A stretch of 49,239 nt of DNA, from positions 1 to 49,239 of the forward strand of contig CALANV010000032.1 of assembly GCA_937926175.1 (NCBI GenBank), given 5' to 3'. The stretch comes from an uncultured Rhodospirillales bacterium (lineage in GTDB: Bacteria; Pseudomonadota; Alphaproteobacteria; CACIAM-22H2). The position numbers and the translations under genes are program-made. The notes under the pieces are model-generated. The model saw only the letters and a list, made by a program, of their open reading frames with translations, had not been told where the DNA came from and searched no databases. Positions 7,168-17,800 of this stretch are shown here, piece after piece (the stretch's first letter is position 1; each line of letters begins with the position of its first letter).

Positions 7168-8790
7168 ATGAAGTGGGTCATCGTTCTATACGCGGTGGTC
7201 TGGCTGGGTTTCTCGCCTGCCGCCGCCTGGGCCCATGCCGCGCTCGTCGAGACACGCCCCGGCAATGGCGCCATCCTCGAGCACGCCCCGGGCGAGGTGG
7301 TCCTCCGGTTCAACGAACCGGTGACGCCGATCGTCGTCCGCGTCTTCGGGCCGGACGGCGTCGAGATCGCCTTGCCCGCCCGGCCGACGACCGGCGACCG
7401 GGATCTCTACCAGCCGTTGCCGCCGGACCTACCGACGGGCAGCTATCTCGTTTCCTGGCGCGTCGTCTCGTCCGACACGCACCCGATCGGCGGCTCGTTC
7501 GGATTCGCCGTCGGAACCGCGCCCCCGGTGCAAGCACGCGGCGACGAGCCGGCCGGTCGCGAAGCGTGGTGGCAATCCGCCGCGATGATGAACCGCTTCG
7601 TCGGCGATCTCGCGCTCATGCTCGCGGCCGGCGGCATCATGTGTCTCGTCTTCGTCCTGCGCGGCACGCCCCCGCCCCGCTTCCGGCTGGGTCACTGGTT
7701 TCTCGCGTCCGGAACGGTCGCGATCCTCTCGGCCGTGCTGGCCGTCGGACTTGCCGGCGGCTGGCTTCTGAACGGTCGCGCCTCTGCCATCCTCGATGAA
7801 ACGACGTGGGCCATGGGCGCCTCGACACCGGTCGCTTGGCGCGCGCTCGTGATCTCGATCGGCCTCATCGCCGCCGGTGCCGGACTGTTCTCGCGCTCGA
7901 GGCCGGCCGGGGCCGTCATTGCCGTCGCGGGCGCCATGACCGCGGCTGCCGCCGTGGCGATTTCCGGCCATGTCGCGGCGCTGAAGCCGGCCTGGCCCGC
8001 GCGAACGGCGCTCATGCTCCATGCCGTCATGGCGGCGTTCTGGATCGGATCGCTGCCGCTGCTCCTCGTCGTCGTTCGCTACGAAAATGCCGCGACGGCG
8101 GCGCGCGTTCTGCGGCATTTCTCGGGGCAGGCGCTGCCGGCCGTCATCGTTCTCGCCGTAGCCGGCATCGGCGTCGCGGTCGTTCAGATCGGGACGATCG
8201 AGGCGCTCGTCGACACGAACTACGGACGGATCCTCCTTCTCAAACTCGGCTTCGTCCTGCTCCTGTTGGCGCTCGCCGCGCGCAACCGTCTCGCCTACAC
8301 GCCGATACTGACGCGAGGGCACCCCGCCGCCGCGCACGGTCTCCGCCGCACCATCCGGGCCGAGATCGGTTTCGCCGCCGTGATTCTTCTGCTCACCGCG
8401 ATCCTCGGACATACGTCGCCGGATACGCCGGTCTCCGACCCGCACCGTCATCACGGTGCGTCGGCGGCCAGCTACGTCGCGCAAGTCGCCGGCCGCGACC
8501 TCACGCTCCGGATCCGGGTCACGCCGGCGACGGTCGGTACGAATGATATGGCCATCGACCTGACCGACTCGACCGGCGGCCCGGTGCGTGCACTCGAAGC
8601 GCGCGCGGAATTTTCGTTGCCTGCAGCCGGTATCGAACCGCTCGTCCGCCGCCTGACCGAAACAAGCCCCGGCACCTACGAGGTCGACGCCGTGCCGCTG
8701 CCGCGCGCGGGTCTTTGGCGCCTGCGCGTCGAGATCCTTGTCTCCGATTTCGACAAGCGGACGTTCGAGCTCGAACTGCCGGTCCCGTGA
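7168..8790 (+). CDS. CopC-CopD fusion copper import protein (YcnJ-like)
   Basis: A 540-residue fusion. A signal peptide ends at AWA, exposing His23 as the mature first residue; with D103 and H105 (SSDTHP) this makes the CopC-type Cu(II) brace. Residues about 150-410 form eight or so hydrophobic segments of the CopD family. A His-rich linker DPHRHH follows near 430, then a C-terminal beta-rich YtkA/FixH-like domain (about 440-540). The architecture matches YcnJ, a proposed inner-membrane copper importer. It follows ycnI by 98 bases on the same strand, so the three genes likely form one operon. Copper uptake, not efflux, is the family inference. Confidence 0.87.
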   Translation: MKWVIVLYAVVWLGFSPAAAWAHAALVETRPGNGAILEHAPGEVVLRFNEPVTPIVVRVFGPDGVEIALPARPTTGDRDLYQPLPPDLPTGSYLVSWRVVSSDTHPIGGSFGFAVGTAPPVQARGDEPAGREAWWQSAAMMNRFVGDLALMLAAGGIMCLVFVLRGTPPPRFRLGHWFLASGTVAILSAVLAVGLAGGWLLNGRASAILDETTWAMGASTPVAWRALVISIGLIAAGAGLFSRSRPAGAVIAVAGAMTAAAAVAISGHVAALKPAWPARTALMLHAVMAAFWIGSLPLLLVVVRYENAATAARVLRHFSGQALPAVIVLAVAGIGVAVVQIGTIEALVDTNYGRILLLKLGFVLLLLALAARNRLAYTPILTRGHPAAAHGLRRTIRAEIGFAAVILLLTAILGHTSPDTPVSDPHRHHGASAASYVAQVAGRDLTLRIRVTPATVGTNDMAIDLTDSTGGPVRALEARAEFSLPAAGIEPLVRRLTETSPGTYEVDAVPLPRAGLWRLRVEILVSDFDKRTFELELPVP

Positions 8791-8830
8791 GCGCACGGGC
8801 CGGATCATTGACGGCCCTGAACCGGTCGCC

Positions 8831-9901
8831 TCAATCCGGCATCCGCAGGACGTAGCACCGGCTCTTGACCGGCTCGCCTTTCTCCTTGCGTACCGTCTCG
8901 TCGGTCGCACGGGCGACCGTAAAGCCGGCCGCTGCCGCCGCGGTCCGTACATAGGCGTCGTCGTGGGCGTAACGGCCGGTCGGCAGAAGGCGATAGGGCA
9001 CGCCGTCGCCCGCCTCCACCGTGAAGGCGAACAGGCCGCCGGGCAGCAGCACGGACGAGAGCGCACGCAGCATCGGTTCGAGATCGCCGAAATAGATCAG
9101 CACGTCGGCCGCGACGGCCAACGTATAGCGACGCGTCGACGTCAACAGGTGATAGACGATCTCGTCGACCGAGAGTTCGTCGTACACCCCGCGCGCGCGG
9201 GCCTGTTCCACCATCTTGGCGGACAGGTCCACGCCGTCCAGCCGTCGCGCCAGGGACCGCAGCAACCGCCCGGCGAGGCCCGTGCCGCACCCCAGATCGA
9301 TCACGTCCTGCGGCGGCGGATTTGGTCCGAGCACCGCCTGCACGGCCTGAAGAATGAACTCGGGGCCCCTGTACTCCAGCGCGCCGACCAGAACCTCGTC
9401 ATAGCGTGCGGCGAAGTCGTCGAACTCCGATGTGATATAGGCATCCGCGGCCCGGGCCGGTGCCTCGGTCGGCGTCACGTCGCTCAACGCCGCAACCATG
9501 TGCTTGGCGTCCTCGCGCGACGGATCAGCCGCCAGGATGCGGCGATACGCGGCAAGCGCTCCGTCGCGGTCGTCGCGCTGGCGATGGAGCTTGGCCAAGG
9601 TCGCAAGCAGCCCCGTGTCGTCGGGCTTCGTTTCCAGCGCGCCTTCGATCGCCTCGACCTGGAGGTCGAGTAGTTGCCGTTGCCAGACTTCGGCAAGCGC
9701 CGTGTTGACGGGGTTGGGCATGGCTTCGGTCGCGATCTTCTGGAGCACCGACGGGTCGAGCACGGCGCCCATCTGCTGGCCCGCATGCTGAAGCAGCAGG
9801 TCGCTCACGCTCGGCGTGCGTGGAACCTGCCCCGGTCTTAGCGGGTTCCTGCCCTTGGTCCGTGCCAGCTTTTCCAAGCGGCGACGGTCTTTACGGTTCA
9901 T
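8831..9901 (-). CDS. TPR-containing class I SAM methyltransferase
   Basis: A 356-residue protein. The N-terminus MNRKDRRRLEK is strongly basic. Residues about 65-140 form one or two TPR-like helical repeats (ALETKPDDTGLLATLAKLH, ALAAYRRILAADPS). The C-terminal half is a Rossmann methyltransferase with motif I VIDLGCGTGLAG (200-211), GVDLSAKMVEQA as motif II and a VAADVLIYFGDL motif IV. The substrate is unknown; similar alphaproteobacterial proteins are annotated only as TPR methyltransferases. It converges on the copper operon (40-bp gap). Confidence 0.82.
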   Translation of the reverse strand: MNRKDRRRLEKLARTKGRNPLRPGQVPRTPSVSDLLLQHAGQQMGAVLDPSVLQKIATEAMPNPVNTALAEVWQRQLLDLQVEAIEGALETKPDDTGLLATLAKLHRQRDDRDGALAAYRRILAADPSREDAKHMVAALSDVTPTEAPARAADAYITSEFDDFAARYDEVLVGALEYRGPEFILQAVQAVLGPNPPPQDVIDLGCGTGLAGRLLRSLARRLDGVDLSAKMVEQARARGVYDELSVDEIVYHLLTSTRRYTLAVAADVLIYFGDLEPMLRALSSVLLPGGLFAFTVEAGDGVPYRLLPTGRYAHDDAYVRTAAAAAGFTVARATDETVRKEKGEPVKSRCYVLRMPD

Positions 9902-9954
9902 CGCGCGGCTCCGTCCCCTGTCGAACGATCCAATGCTCGTTAGTCCGTAGGTCG

Positions 9955-10045
9955 GCCCCCCTTCGGCAGGCTCGAGATGAAGGGCTCCCCCTGTACCTGA
10001 CGACGGGTGAACTTGGCGAAGGGTGAGCCTTGTCGAAGCATGAAG
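9955..10045. repeat. degenerate REP-like repeats
   Basis: The 265-base gap between the methyltransferase and MarC carries fragments resembling the 5.4-5.9 kb repeats (TTCGGCAGGCTC near 9961-9972, CCTTGTCGAAGCATGA near 10029-10044). Stems are eroded. Nothing else recognisable lies in this gap. Confidence 0.45.
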
Positions 10046-10166
10046 GCCAGGCCGCGGTGTCGCTCAGTTCTAACTCCGTTCTATCGCCCGGTTACTAGCA
10101 CGATTGCCACCCCTGAGCTACTTACGAGACCTGTCGATCCTGCGCCGCAACCCCGTTCGCCCCCGA

Positions 10167-10808
10167 ATGCCCTTCGAACAGACCCTCGCCTACAGCTTCA
10201 TCGCCCTGTTCGTGATCATCGACCCGGTCGGTACCGCGGCACTGTTCGCCGGGCTGACGCGCGGCATGACCGATGCCTACCGCCAGCGCATGGCAAGGCG
10301 CGCGGTCGTGGTGGCGGGGCTCACGCTCCTGTTCTTCGCCTTCGCCGGCGAAGTCCTTCTCGAGGCGCTCGGAATCGGCCTGCCGGCCTTCCGCATCGCC
10401 GGCGGCGCGCTCCTGTTCCTGCTCGCCATCGACATGGTCTTCCCGCGCCAGGTCGGGCTGCGCTCGTTGACCGAGACCGAAAACCGCGAGGCCGGCGACG
10501 GAGCGCATGCGCACCACGACATTTCCGTCTTCCCCCTGGCGATTCCACTTATCGCCGGGCCCGGCGCGCTGACGACGATGGTCCTGCTCATGCGCGCAGC
10601 ACCCGACTGGGAGCATCGCCTCGGCATCATCGCCGTCCTGGCCGTCGTCCTCGCCATTCTCTTCGTGCTTCTTCTGATCTCGGCGCGCGTGGTGAAACTG
10701 CTTGGCGCGACCGGGGTAAACGTGGTCAGCCGCGTCCTCGGCATTCTCCTCGCCGCCCTCGCCGCACAGCTCGTGCTCGACGGCCTTACGGAAGGACTGA
10801 AGCTCTAG
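10167..10808 (+). CDS. MarC family integral membrane protein
   Basis: A 213-residue, six-segment hydrophobic protein. The opening FIALFVIIDPVGTAALFAGL is characteristic of the MarC/UPF0056 family, as are the PLAIPLIAGPGALTTMVLL segment in mid-protein and VSRVLGILLAALAAQLVLDG at the C-terminus. Despite its name the E. coli protein has no proven drug-resistance role, and transport activity is only inferred. I chose the ATG at 10167 although no strong ribosome site is visible; a TTG further upstream (10104) keeps the frame open but adds non-membrane residues. It is free-standing. Confidence 0.85.
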   Translation: MPFEQTLAYSFIALFVIIDPVGTAALFAGLTRGMTDAYRQRMARRAVVVAGLTLLFFAFAGEVLLEALGIGLPAFRIAGGALLFLLAIDMVFPRQVGLRSLTETENREAGDGAHAHHDISVFPLAIPLIAGPGALTTMVLLMRAAPDWEHRLGIIAVLAVVLAILFVLLLISARVVKLLGATGVNVVSRVLGILLAALAAQLVLDGLTEGLKL

Positions 10809-11049
10809 GTGGGATTCGCGGGCCGGATCACGCAAGAATTCCCGGCACCACGACACGCGTTCGGTGATCGGCGACGGGCATGCACGGGCCAAAATGCGCG
10901 GCCCTGCACAGATTTTCTTGCATTACCGGGACCGGGCTTGGCACCCTGCTCCACACGCTTCAATTGTCGACGAGTAGGCGTCCGGTCGGTGCAAGGCAAG
11001 GCGGGCGGCTGTTCTCGACATTCTGAATCGGAGACATCCTCGGGGAATA

Positions 11050-12765
11050 ATGCCGCACCACACGCCGCTCATCGCGACAGTCGTTGCCGGTCTCGTCCTG
11101 GCCTTCCTCCTCGGCGCGATCGCCAACCGGCTCCGCATCTCGCCGCTGGTCGGATACCTGCTCGCCGGCGTGGTCGTCAGCCCGCATACCCCCGGATTCG
11201 TCGCCGACCAGTCCCTGGCCAACGAGCTGGCCGAGATCGGCGTGATCTTGCTCATGTTCGGCGTCGGCATGCACTTCTCCTTGCGGGATCTGCTGTCGGT
11301 CAAGGCCATCGCGATCCCCGGCGCCGTCGCGCAGATCGCCTTTGCGACGCTGCTCGGGCTTGGCTTGGCCCTGGCCCTGGGCTGGTCCCCCGGGGCCGGT
11401 CTCGTCTTCGGTCTTGCGCTGTCGGTCGCAAGCACCGTCGTGCTGCTCCGCGCCCTCCAGGAACGGCACCTCGTCGAAACCGAACGGGGTCGTATCGCCG
11501 TCGGCTGGCTCATCGTCGAGGACCTGGCCATGGTCCTGACGCTCGTGCTGCTGCCCGCCCTCGCGGGGCTGCTCGGCGAGGAGCAGGCCGGCGCCGCCCG
11601 GGTGCCGAGCGCGCAGGAACTCGCCACCACGGCCGCAATCACGCTGGGGAAGGTGACGGCCTTTGTCGCCCTCATGCTCGTCGTCGGCCGACGCGTCATC
11701 CCGTGGGTCCTGCATTACGTCGCCCATACGGGCTCCCGCGAACTGTTCCGGCTCTCGGTTCTGGCGATCGCACTCGGTGTCGCGTACGGGGCGGCCGAAC
11801 TTTTCGACGTATCGTTTGCGCTTGGCGCGTTCTTCGCCGGCATGGTCATGGGCGAGTCCGAGCTCAGCCATCAGGCCGCAGCGGAGTCCCTTCCGCTCCG
11901 CGACGCCTTCGCCGTCCTGTTCTTCGTCTCCGTCGGCATGCTGTTCGATCCGGCCATCCTCCTGGACGATGCGCTGCCGGTCCTCGCCACGGTCTTCATC
12001 ATTCTCGTGGGCAAGTCGGTCGCGGCCTTCCTGATCGTGATCGCGTTCCGCCACCCCGTCGGTACCGCGTTGACCATCTCGGCCAGCCTCGCGCAGATCG
12101 GCGAGTTCTCGTTCATCCTGGCGAATCTCGGGGTCGCGCTCGACCTTCTGCCGGAGCAGGGACGCGACCTCATCCTGGTCGGCTCCCTGCTGACGATCCT
12201 GGCGAACCCGTTGGCGTTCTCTGTCGCTGACCGGTTGCGGCCCTGGTTGGAGCAGCGGCTGAAGCTCAAAGTCGCCGACCGGCCGCAAGAGCCGGAGGAA
12301 CCCAAGGAGCTGCCCGTCACCACTCTCACCGGGCACGCCGTGTTGATCGGCTTCGGGCGCGTCGGCAGTGTGATCGCCGAGAAGATCCAAGAGCAGGGCC
12401 ACCCGCTCTACGTCATCGAACACAACGACAAGCTCGTCGAGCAGCTCCGCGCCCGCGGCATCGAGGCCGTATCTGGGAACGCCGCGGCGCCCGAGCTGGT
12501 GAGAACCGCGAACATCCCGCAGGCCCGCTGGCTCTTCGTCGCCATCCCGAGCCCGTTCGAGGCTGGCCAGATCGTGAAACAGGCGCGGGAGATCAACCCG
12601 GCGATCGAGATCATCGCGCGGGCGCATTCCGACGTCGAGGTCGAGCACCTCAAACAGCTCGGTGCCGACGTCGTCATCATGGGCGAACGGGAGATCGCCC
12701 GGGCGATGCTCGACTATGCCTTCGCCTCACCCGGCGCGGATGTAACGAGCAGCACGGCCGCCTGA
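11050..12765 (+). CDS. ybaL: CPA2 family cation:proton antiporter (YbaL/KefB-like) with TrkA-N domain
   Basis: A 571-residue protein of the monovalent cation:proton antiporter-2 family. Residues 1-400 hold about twelve membrane segments, including PLVGYLLAGVVVSPHTPGF and VEDLAMVLTLVLLPAL, which has the acidic residue expected in the ion-binding helix. Residues 429-545 form an RCK/TrkA-N nucleotide-binding domain with GFGRVG (434-439). The length and layout match E. coli YbaL. It probably exports K+ or another cation in exchange for protons, gated by a nucleotide. It is preceded by a 241-base non-coding gap and stands alone, with no KefF/KefG ancillary subunit next to it. Confidence 0.87.
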   Translation: MPHHTPLIATVVAGLVLAFLLGAIANRLRISPLVGYLLAGVVVSPHTPGFVADQSLANELAEIGVILLMFGVGMHFSLRDLLSVKAIAIPGAVAQIAFATLLGLGLALALGWSPGAGLVFGLALSVASTVVLLRALQERHLVETERGRIAVGWLIVEDLAMVLTLVLLPALAGLLGEEQAGAARVPSAQELATTAAITLGKVTAFVALMLVVGRRVIPWVLHYVAHTGSRELFRLSVLAIALGVAYGAAELFDVSFALGAFFAGMVMGESELSHQAAAESLPLRDAFAVLFFVSVGMLFDPAILLDDALPVLATVFIILVGKSVAAFLIVIAFRHPVGTALTISASLAQIGEFSFILANLGVALDLLPEQGRDLILVGSLLTILANPLAFSVADRLRPWLEQRLKLKVADRPQEPEEPKELPVTTLTGHAVLIGFGRVGSVIAEKIQEQGHPLYVIEHNDKLVEQLRARGIEAVSGNAAAPELVRTANIPQARWLFVAIPSPFEAGQIVKQAREINPAIEIIARAHSDVEVEHLKQLGADVVIMGEREIARAMLDYAFASPGADVTSSTAA

Positions 12766-13035
12766 AACGATCGTGTCCCAGGGCATACCGTGCCCGGACA
12801 TTGCTGTCGGGCGCAGGCGATTCGGCCCGTGGCGCTTGCGCGCGGGCACGCCCGGATGATACCGGACAGGCCATTCCGCGTCCGCCCTGATGCCCCCTCG
12901 ATGTGCCAGGGAGCGTAGAAAGTGGGTTGACGCGCACCCCGGCCTACCCTCCAATCGGGGTGGCAACGTGCGTCCGCGCGGCGCTGATCTTCCCCCGGTC
13001 GATGGCCGTCGGCTGCGAACGCCATATCGGCCCGG

Positions 13036-13503
13036 TCAATCCCGCTTCGCGTCGGGCCTGGCCTGCCAGGCGCGGAAAGCCGCCAGCGCCTCCTCACGAC
13101 CGTACTGCACCATGCGGGGTGCGGCGCGCTGCGGCACGGGACGGCAGAGTTCCGCCGCAAGCGTGGTCGTCGCGAATCCGACCGCTGCGGCATCCTCGCC
13201 GGAGCAGCCGTAATAGACGACCGGTATCCGCGCCCAGTGGATCGCGCCGTAGCACATCGGGCACGGCTCGCCACTCGCGTAGATTTCGCAATCGCTCAGG
13301 TACGCTCGCCCCAGCGCACGGACGGCCTCGCGAATCGCGTTCATCTCCGCATGCGCGGTCGGATCATGCGACTGCATGACCGTATTCACCCCACGCGACA
13401 CGATTTCGCCCGCACGTACCACGACCGCCCCGAACGGGCGCCCGCCATTCTCGACATTCTCAAGGGCCAGCCGAACGGCCTCTCGCATCAACGCATCCTG
13501 CAT
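13036..13503 (-). CDS. guaD: nucleoside deaminase, guanine deaminase-like
   Basis: A 155-residue cytidine-deaminase-fold enzyme. The zinc site is H51 with catalytic E53 in TAHAEMNAI, plus C81 and C84 in EPCPMC. NGGRPFGAVVV at 19-29 and SGEPCPMCYGAIHWA resemble Bacillus-type guanine deaminase (guanine to xanthine and ammonia), including the long GF..TTTLAAEL C-terminal part absent in tRNA deaminase TadA. The start at 13503 follows GGGAGG. The frame is open upstream to 13632 but without a ribosome site. The alternative is another nucleobase or creatinine-type deaminase. Confidence 0.82.
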   Translation of the reverse strand: MQDALMREAVRLALENVENGGRPFGAVVVRAGEIVSRGVNTVMQSHDPTAHAEMNAIREAVRALGRAYLSDCEIYASGEPCPMCYGAIHWARIPVVYYGCSGEDAAAVGFATTTLAAELCRPVPQRAAPRMVQYGREEALAAFRAWQARPDAKRD

Positions 13504-13825
13504 GAAGACCTCCCGCTTATTTCGATCTGCCGGGCCGCTGGCGCCCGTGTAGCGGTCGAGCGGCACCTCCCGTTGTCCCAACTGTCCCAGTGTCCCACCG
13601 TCCCCAATCGCCCCCGCGGGGCTTCCCCTCATTCCGGCCCCTTTCCCGACGAAGAGAATGGCGGAAATACGGGCCGGGACGCCGTCCGATGGGACGAATG
13701 ACCTGAAACAGGCGAAACACCTGAAACAGGTAGCCAGAATGACTGCGATTTCATGGGCTTGTACCCGGTGTCAAGGCCCGATCGCGCGTGAGGTGGCTGT
13801 TCCCGCGAGCCCGGTCTCATGACGG
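13504..13825. other. non-coding gap with short direct repeats
   Basis: No credible gene. It holds four GTCCC-containing units with an 8-9 base period (13574-13606) and two copies of CCTGAAACAGG at 13702-13712 and 13720-13730. It separates guaD from curA, both on the minus strand, so it contains the guaD promoter region and the 3' end of the putA-curA transcript. Confidence 0.6.
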
Positions 13826-14848
13826 TTATTGGCCGGGTTCGTCCGACACCTTGACCAGCTGCTTGCCGAAATTCTCGCCCGTGAGCAGGCGCAGGAACGC
13901 CTTCGGGGTGTTCTCGAGCCCCTCGATGATGTCCTCGCGGTATCTGAGCTTGCCCTCGCGCATCCAGGCCGCAAGCTGCCGCACCCCCTCGTCGTAGCGG
14001 TCGGTGTAGTCGAAGACGAGAAAGCCTTCGACCCGGGCGCGGTTGACCAGAATCTGCCGCAGGTGCCGCGGCCCGATATCCGGCTGCTCGAACTGCTTGG
14101 CGAGCGCGATCGTACCGACGACGATCACCCGGGCGCGCAGGTTGATGAGGCTCATCGCCGCGTCGTGGATCGGACCGGCGGTGTTGTCGAAGTAGATGTC
14201 GATCCCGTTGGGACAGACGTCCTTGAGTGCGCCCCGCAGATCGGCTGCATGGTGGTTGACGCCGGCATCGAAGCCGAGCTCGCGGCACCATGCGAGCTTC
14301 GCGTCGCTCCCCGCCACCGCGACGGCACGGCAGCCCTTGATCTTCGCGATCTGGCCGGCGACCTGCCCCACCGCGCCGGCGGCGGCCGAAATAACCACGG
14401 TCTCGCCCGCCTTGGGATTGCCGATGTCGAGCAGCGCGAAATAGGCGGTAAGGCCCGGCATGCCGAGGATGCCCAGCGCATGGCGGATCGGGCCGAGCTT
14501 GGGATCGATCTTGCGCGTCCCCTGAGCCTTCAGGACCGGATAATCCTGCCAGCCGAAGCTCATGCTCTCGACGATGTCGCCCTCGCGGAAATCGGGATGG
14601 CGCGAGCGGACGACGACGCCGACGCCGCCGCCAACCATCACCTCGCCGGGCTCGACGCCCTTCGTGTATCCCTTCGCCGGGCTGATCCGACCGCGCATGT
14701 ACGGATCGACAGAGAGCCAGATGGTGCGCACCAGCATCTCGCCTTCGCCCGGCTCGGGGATCGGCGACTCGATCAACTTCCAGTCGGACTCGACCGGCAT
14801 TCCCTCGGGATGACGGACCAGGATGAACTTGCGGTTCACGTTGGACAT
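13826..14848 (-). CDS. curA: NADP-dependent MDR oxidoreductase (CurA/2-alkenal reductase-like)
   Basis: A 340-residue zinc-independent medium-chain reductase. The nucleotide-binding loop SAAAGAVGQVAG spans 154-165. LSVDPYMRGR (46-55) and MPGLTAYFALLDIG (130-143) are signatures of the leukotriene-B4-dehydrogenase/CurA group, which reduces the double bond of alpha,beta-unsaturated carbonyls with NADPH. The start lies 4 bases after the putA stop, so the two are almost certainly cotranscribed. That linkage may mean detoxification of reactive aldehydes or enones formed during catabolism; this is inference. Confidence 0.87.
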   Translation of the reverse strand: MSNVNRKFILVRHPEGMPVESDWKLIESPIPEPGEGEMLVRTIWLSVDPYMRGRISPAKGYTKGVEPGEVMVGGGVGVVVRSRHPDFREGDIVESMSFGWQDYPVLKAQGTRKIDPKLGPIRHALGILGMPGLTAYFALLDIGNPKAGETVVISAAAGAVGQVAGQIAKIKGCRAVAVAGSDAKLAWCRELGFDAGVNHHAADLRGALKDVCPNGIDIYFDNTAGPIHDAAMSLINLRARVIVVGTIALAKQFEQPDIGPRHLRQILVNRARVEGFLVFDYTDRYDEGVRQLAAWMREGKLRYREDIIEGLENTPKAFLRLLTGENFGKQLVKVSDEPGQ

Positions 14849-14852
14849 CGGC

Positions 14853-17800
14853 CTATGTCTCTCCTAGCGATAGCAGCGTCGCGTTGCCGCCCTGCGCGGT
14901 CAGGTCGATCGCCACGGTACGCTCGACGGCGAAGCGATGCAGATAATATGGGCCGCCGGCCTTGGGTCCGGTACCGGACAGGCCCTCGCCGCCGAACGGT
15001 TGCACGCCGACGACGGCGCCGATCATGTTGCGGTTGACGTAGATGTTTCCCACCCGCACGCGGCGGCGGATGTATTCGATCGTCGCGTCGATCCGGCTGT
15101 GGATGCCGAGCGTCAGGCCGTAGCCGGTGGTGTTCACGGCGGCGATGACGTCGTCGAGCCGCGCATCGTCATAGCGGATGACATGCAGGATCGGCCCGAA
15201 CACCTCGCGCTCGATGCGTTTCAGGCTGTCGATCTCGTAGGCGCGCGGCGCGAAGAACGTCCCGTGCGCGCATTCGTCGGAAAGCGTGCAGGCATGGATG
15301 AGCTTCGCCTCGCGGTCCATGTGCGCCGCGTGCTCGACCAGCATGGCCTTGGCGTCGGCATCGATCACCGGTCCGACGTCGGTTTCGAGCAGACCGGGAT
15401 CGCCGATCCTTAATTCCGCCATGGCGCCTGCAAGCATGTCGATGATCTTGGGCGCGACGTCGTCCTGCACGAACAGGGCGCGTAATGCCGAGCAGCGCTG
15501 CCCCGCACTGTTGAAGGCCGAGGTCAGCGCATCCTGCACGACCTGCTCCGGCAGCGCCGACGAATCGACGATCATCGCGTTGATGCCGCCCGTCTCGGCG
15601 ATGAACGGCACGATCGGCCCGTCGCGGTCCGCGAGCGTTTTGTTGATCGCGCGGGCCGTGTCGGTCGAGCCCGTGAAGACGACGCCGGCAACGCGACGGT
15701 CGGCGACCAGCGGCGCACCGACCGACGGTCCGTCGCCCGGCAGCATGTGGAGGACGTCGGGCGGAACGCCGGCCTCGTGAAGCAAAGTCACCGCACGCGC
15801 GCCGATCAGCGGCGTCTGCTCCGCCGGCTTGGCGACGACCGCGTTTCCGGCCGCGAGCGCCGCCGCGATCTGGCCGGTGAAGATCGCGAGCGGAAAGTTC
15901 CACGGGCTGATGCACACGAACACGCCGCGGCCATGCAGGCAAAGCGTATTGCGCCCGCCCGTGGGCCCGCCGAGTTCGCGCACGCGGCCGAACTCGTCGG
16001 CGGCGCGTGCCGCGTAGTAGCGCAGGAAATCGACCGCCTCGCGGACCTCGTTCAGCGCGTCGGGGATCGTCCGCCCCGCCTCGCGCACGATCAGGGTCAT
16101 CAGCTCGGCGCGATGCGCCTCGTAGAGCTCGGCCGCGCGGACCAGAATTTCGGCCCGGTGCGCGGCCGGCACGGCATCCCATGCGGCCGCGGCGCCGGCG
16201 GCGCGTTCGAGCGCCGCGTCGATATCGGCGGGCTCGGCCCAGACGACCTCGCCGACGATGCGGCGGTGATCGCTCGGATCACGTACCGGCCTGGCGCTCG
16301 CGCTCTTGCGCGTCGCCGACACGACCGTGGGCCCGGCCACGCGGCGCAATGCCGCCGCGCGTTCCATATCGCGGGCGAGCGCGCGCAACGTGCCGTCGTC
16401 GTTGAGATCGAGCCCGAGCGAATTGCGCCGGTCGGGTTCATAGATGTCCGGCGGCAGCGGAATGCGCGGGTGCGGCTTGACCGCCAACCGTGCTACGGTC
16501 TCGATCGGATCGGCGACGACCGCCTCGATCGGCAGGCGTTCGTCCGCCAGACGGTTGACGAACGACGTGTTTGCGCCGTTCTCGAGCAGACGGCGGACCA
16601 GATACGGCAGCAGGTCCTCGTGGCTGCCGACCGGCGCATAGACTCGACATGGGCGCTGCGGCGAAACGAACTGGCTGTAGAGCGCCTCGCCCATGCCATG
16701 CAGGCGCTGGAACTCGAACGGACGATCGCCGGCGAGCTCGAACACGGCCGCGACCGTGTGCGCGTTGTGCGTCGCGAACTGGGGATGGAAGACCGACCCG
16801 GCGGCCAGTATCGCCTGCGCGCAGGCAAGATAGGAAACGTCGGTCGTCGCCTTGCGCGTGAACACGGGATAGGTCGGAAGGCCGCGCTCCTGCGCGCGCT
16901 TGATCTCCGTGTCCCAGTAGGCGCCCTTGACCAGCCGCACCATCAGTCGGCGGTTGCGGGCGGCGGCCCGGTCGCCGAGCCACGCGATCAGCGGCAGCGC
17001 GCGCTTCTGGTACGCTTGCACGGCAAGGCCGAACCCGTCCCAGCCGGCGAGCCCGGGATCGGCGAGCACCGCGTCGATCAGGTCGAGCGACAGCTCCAGC
17101 CGCTCCGCCTCCTCGGCATCGACCGTGAGGCCGATGCCGACGGCCTTCGCCTGGCGCGCCAGCTCGATGAGCCGCGGCGCGAGTTCGCGCCGCACCCGCT
17201 CGGCCTGTGCGACTTCGTAGCGTGGATGCAGGGCCGACAGCTTCACCGAGATGCCGGGTCCCTCGATCGGCCCGCGGCCGCCGCTGGCGCGGCCGATCGC
17301 CGTGATCGCATCGGCATAGGCGGCATAGTAGCGCTCGGCATCGGCGGCCGTCCGTGCCGCCTCGCCCAGCATGTCATAGGAGTAGCGCCACCCCTGGGCC
17401 TCCGTCGGCGCGGCGCGGTCGAGCGCCTCGTCGATCGTGCGCCCCATGACGAACTGCCAGCCGAGGATCCGCATCGCCGCCGTCACCGCACGCCGGATGA
17501 TCGGTTCGCCCGATGCGGCGACGAGCCGCTTGAGAACGCCGGCAAGGCCGTCGTCCTGCGGCTCGTCGAACCGCATGACGCGGCCGGTCAGCATCAGGGC
17601 CCAGGTCGAGGCGTTGACGAACAGGGACTCGCTCTTGCCGATATGCGCGGCCCAGTCGGCGTCGACCAGCTTGTCGCGAATCAGGCGATCGGCGGTCGCG
17701 GCATCGGGAATGCGCAGCAACGCCTCGGCGAGGCACATGAGCACAATGCCCTCGCGGCTCGAAAGGTCGTATTCCTGCAGGAACGTATCGAGCCCGCCGT

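Noticed and set aside
12766..13035. Small genes in the gap between ybaL and guaD
   Set aside because: The frames are Arg/Ser-rich shadows without ribosome sites or recognisable motifs.
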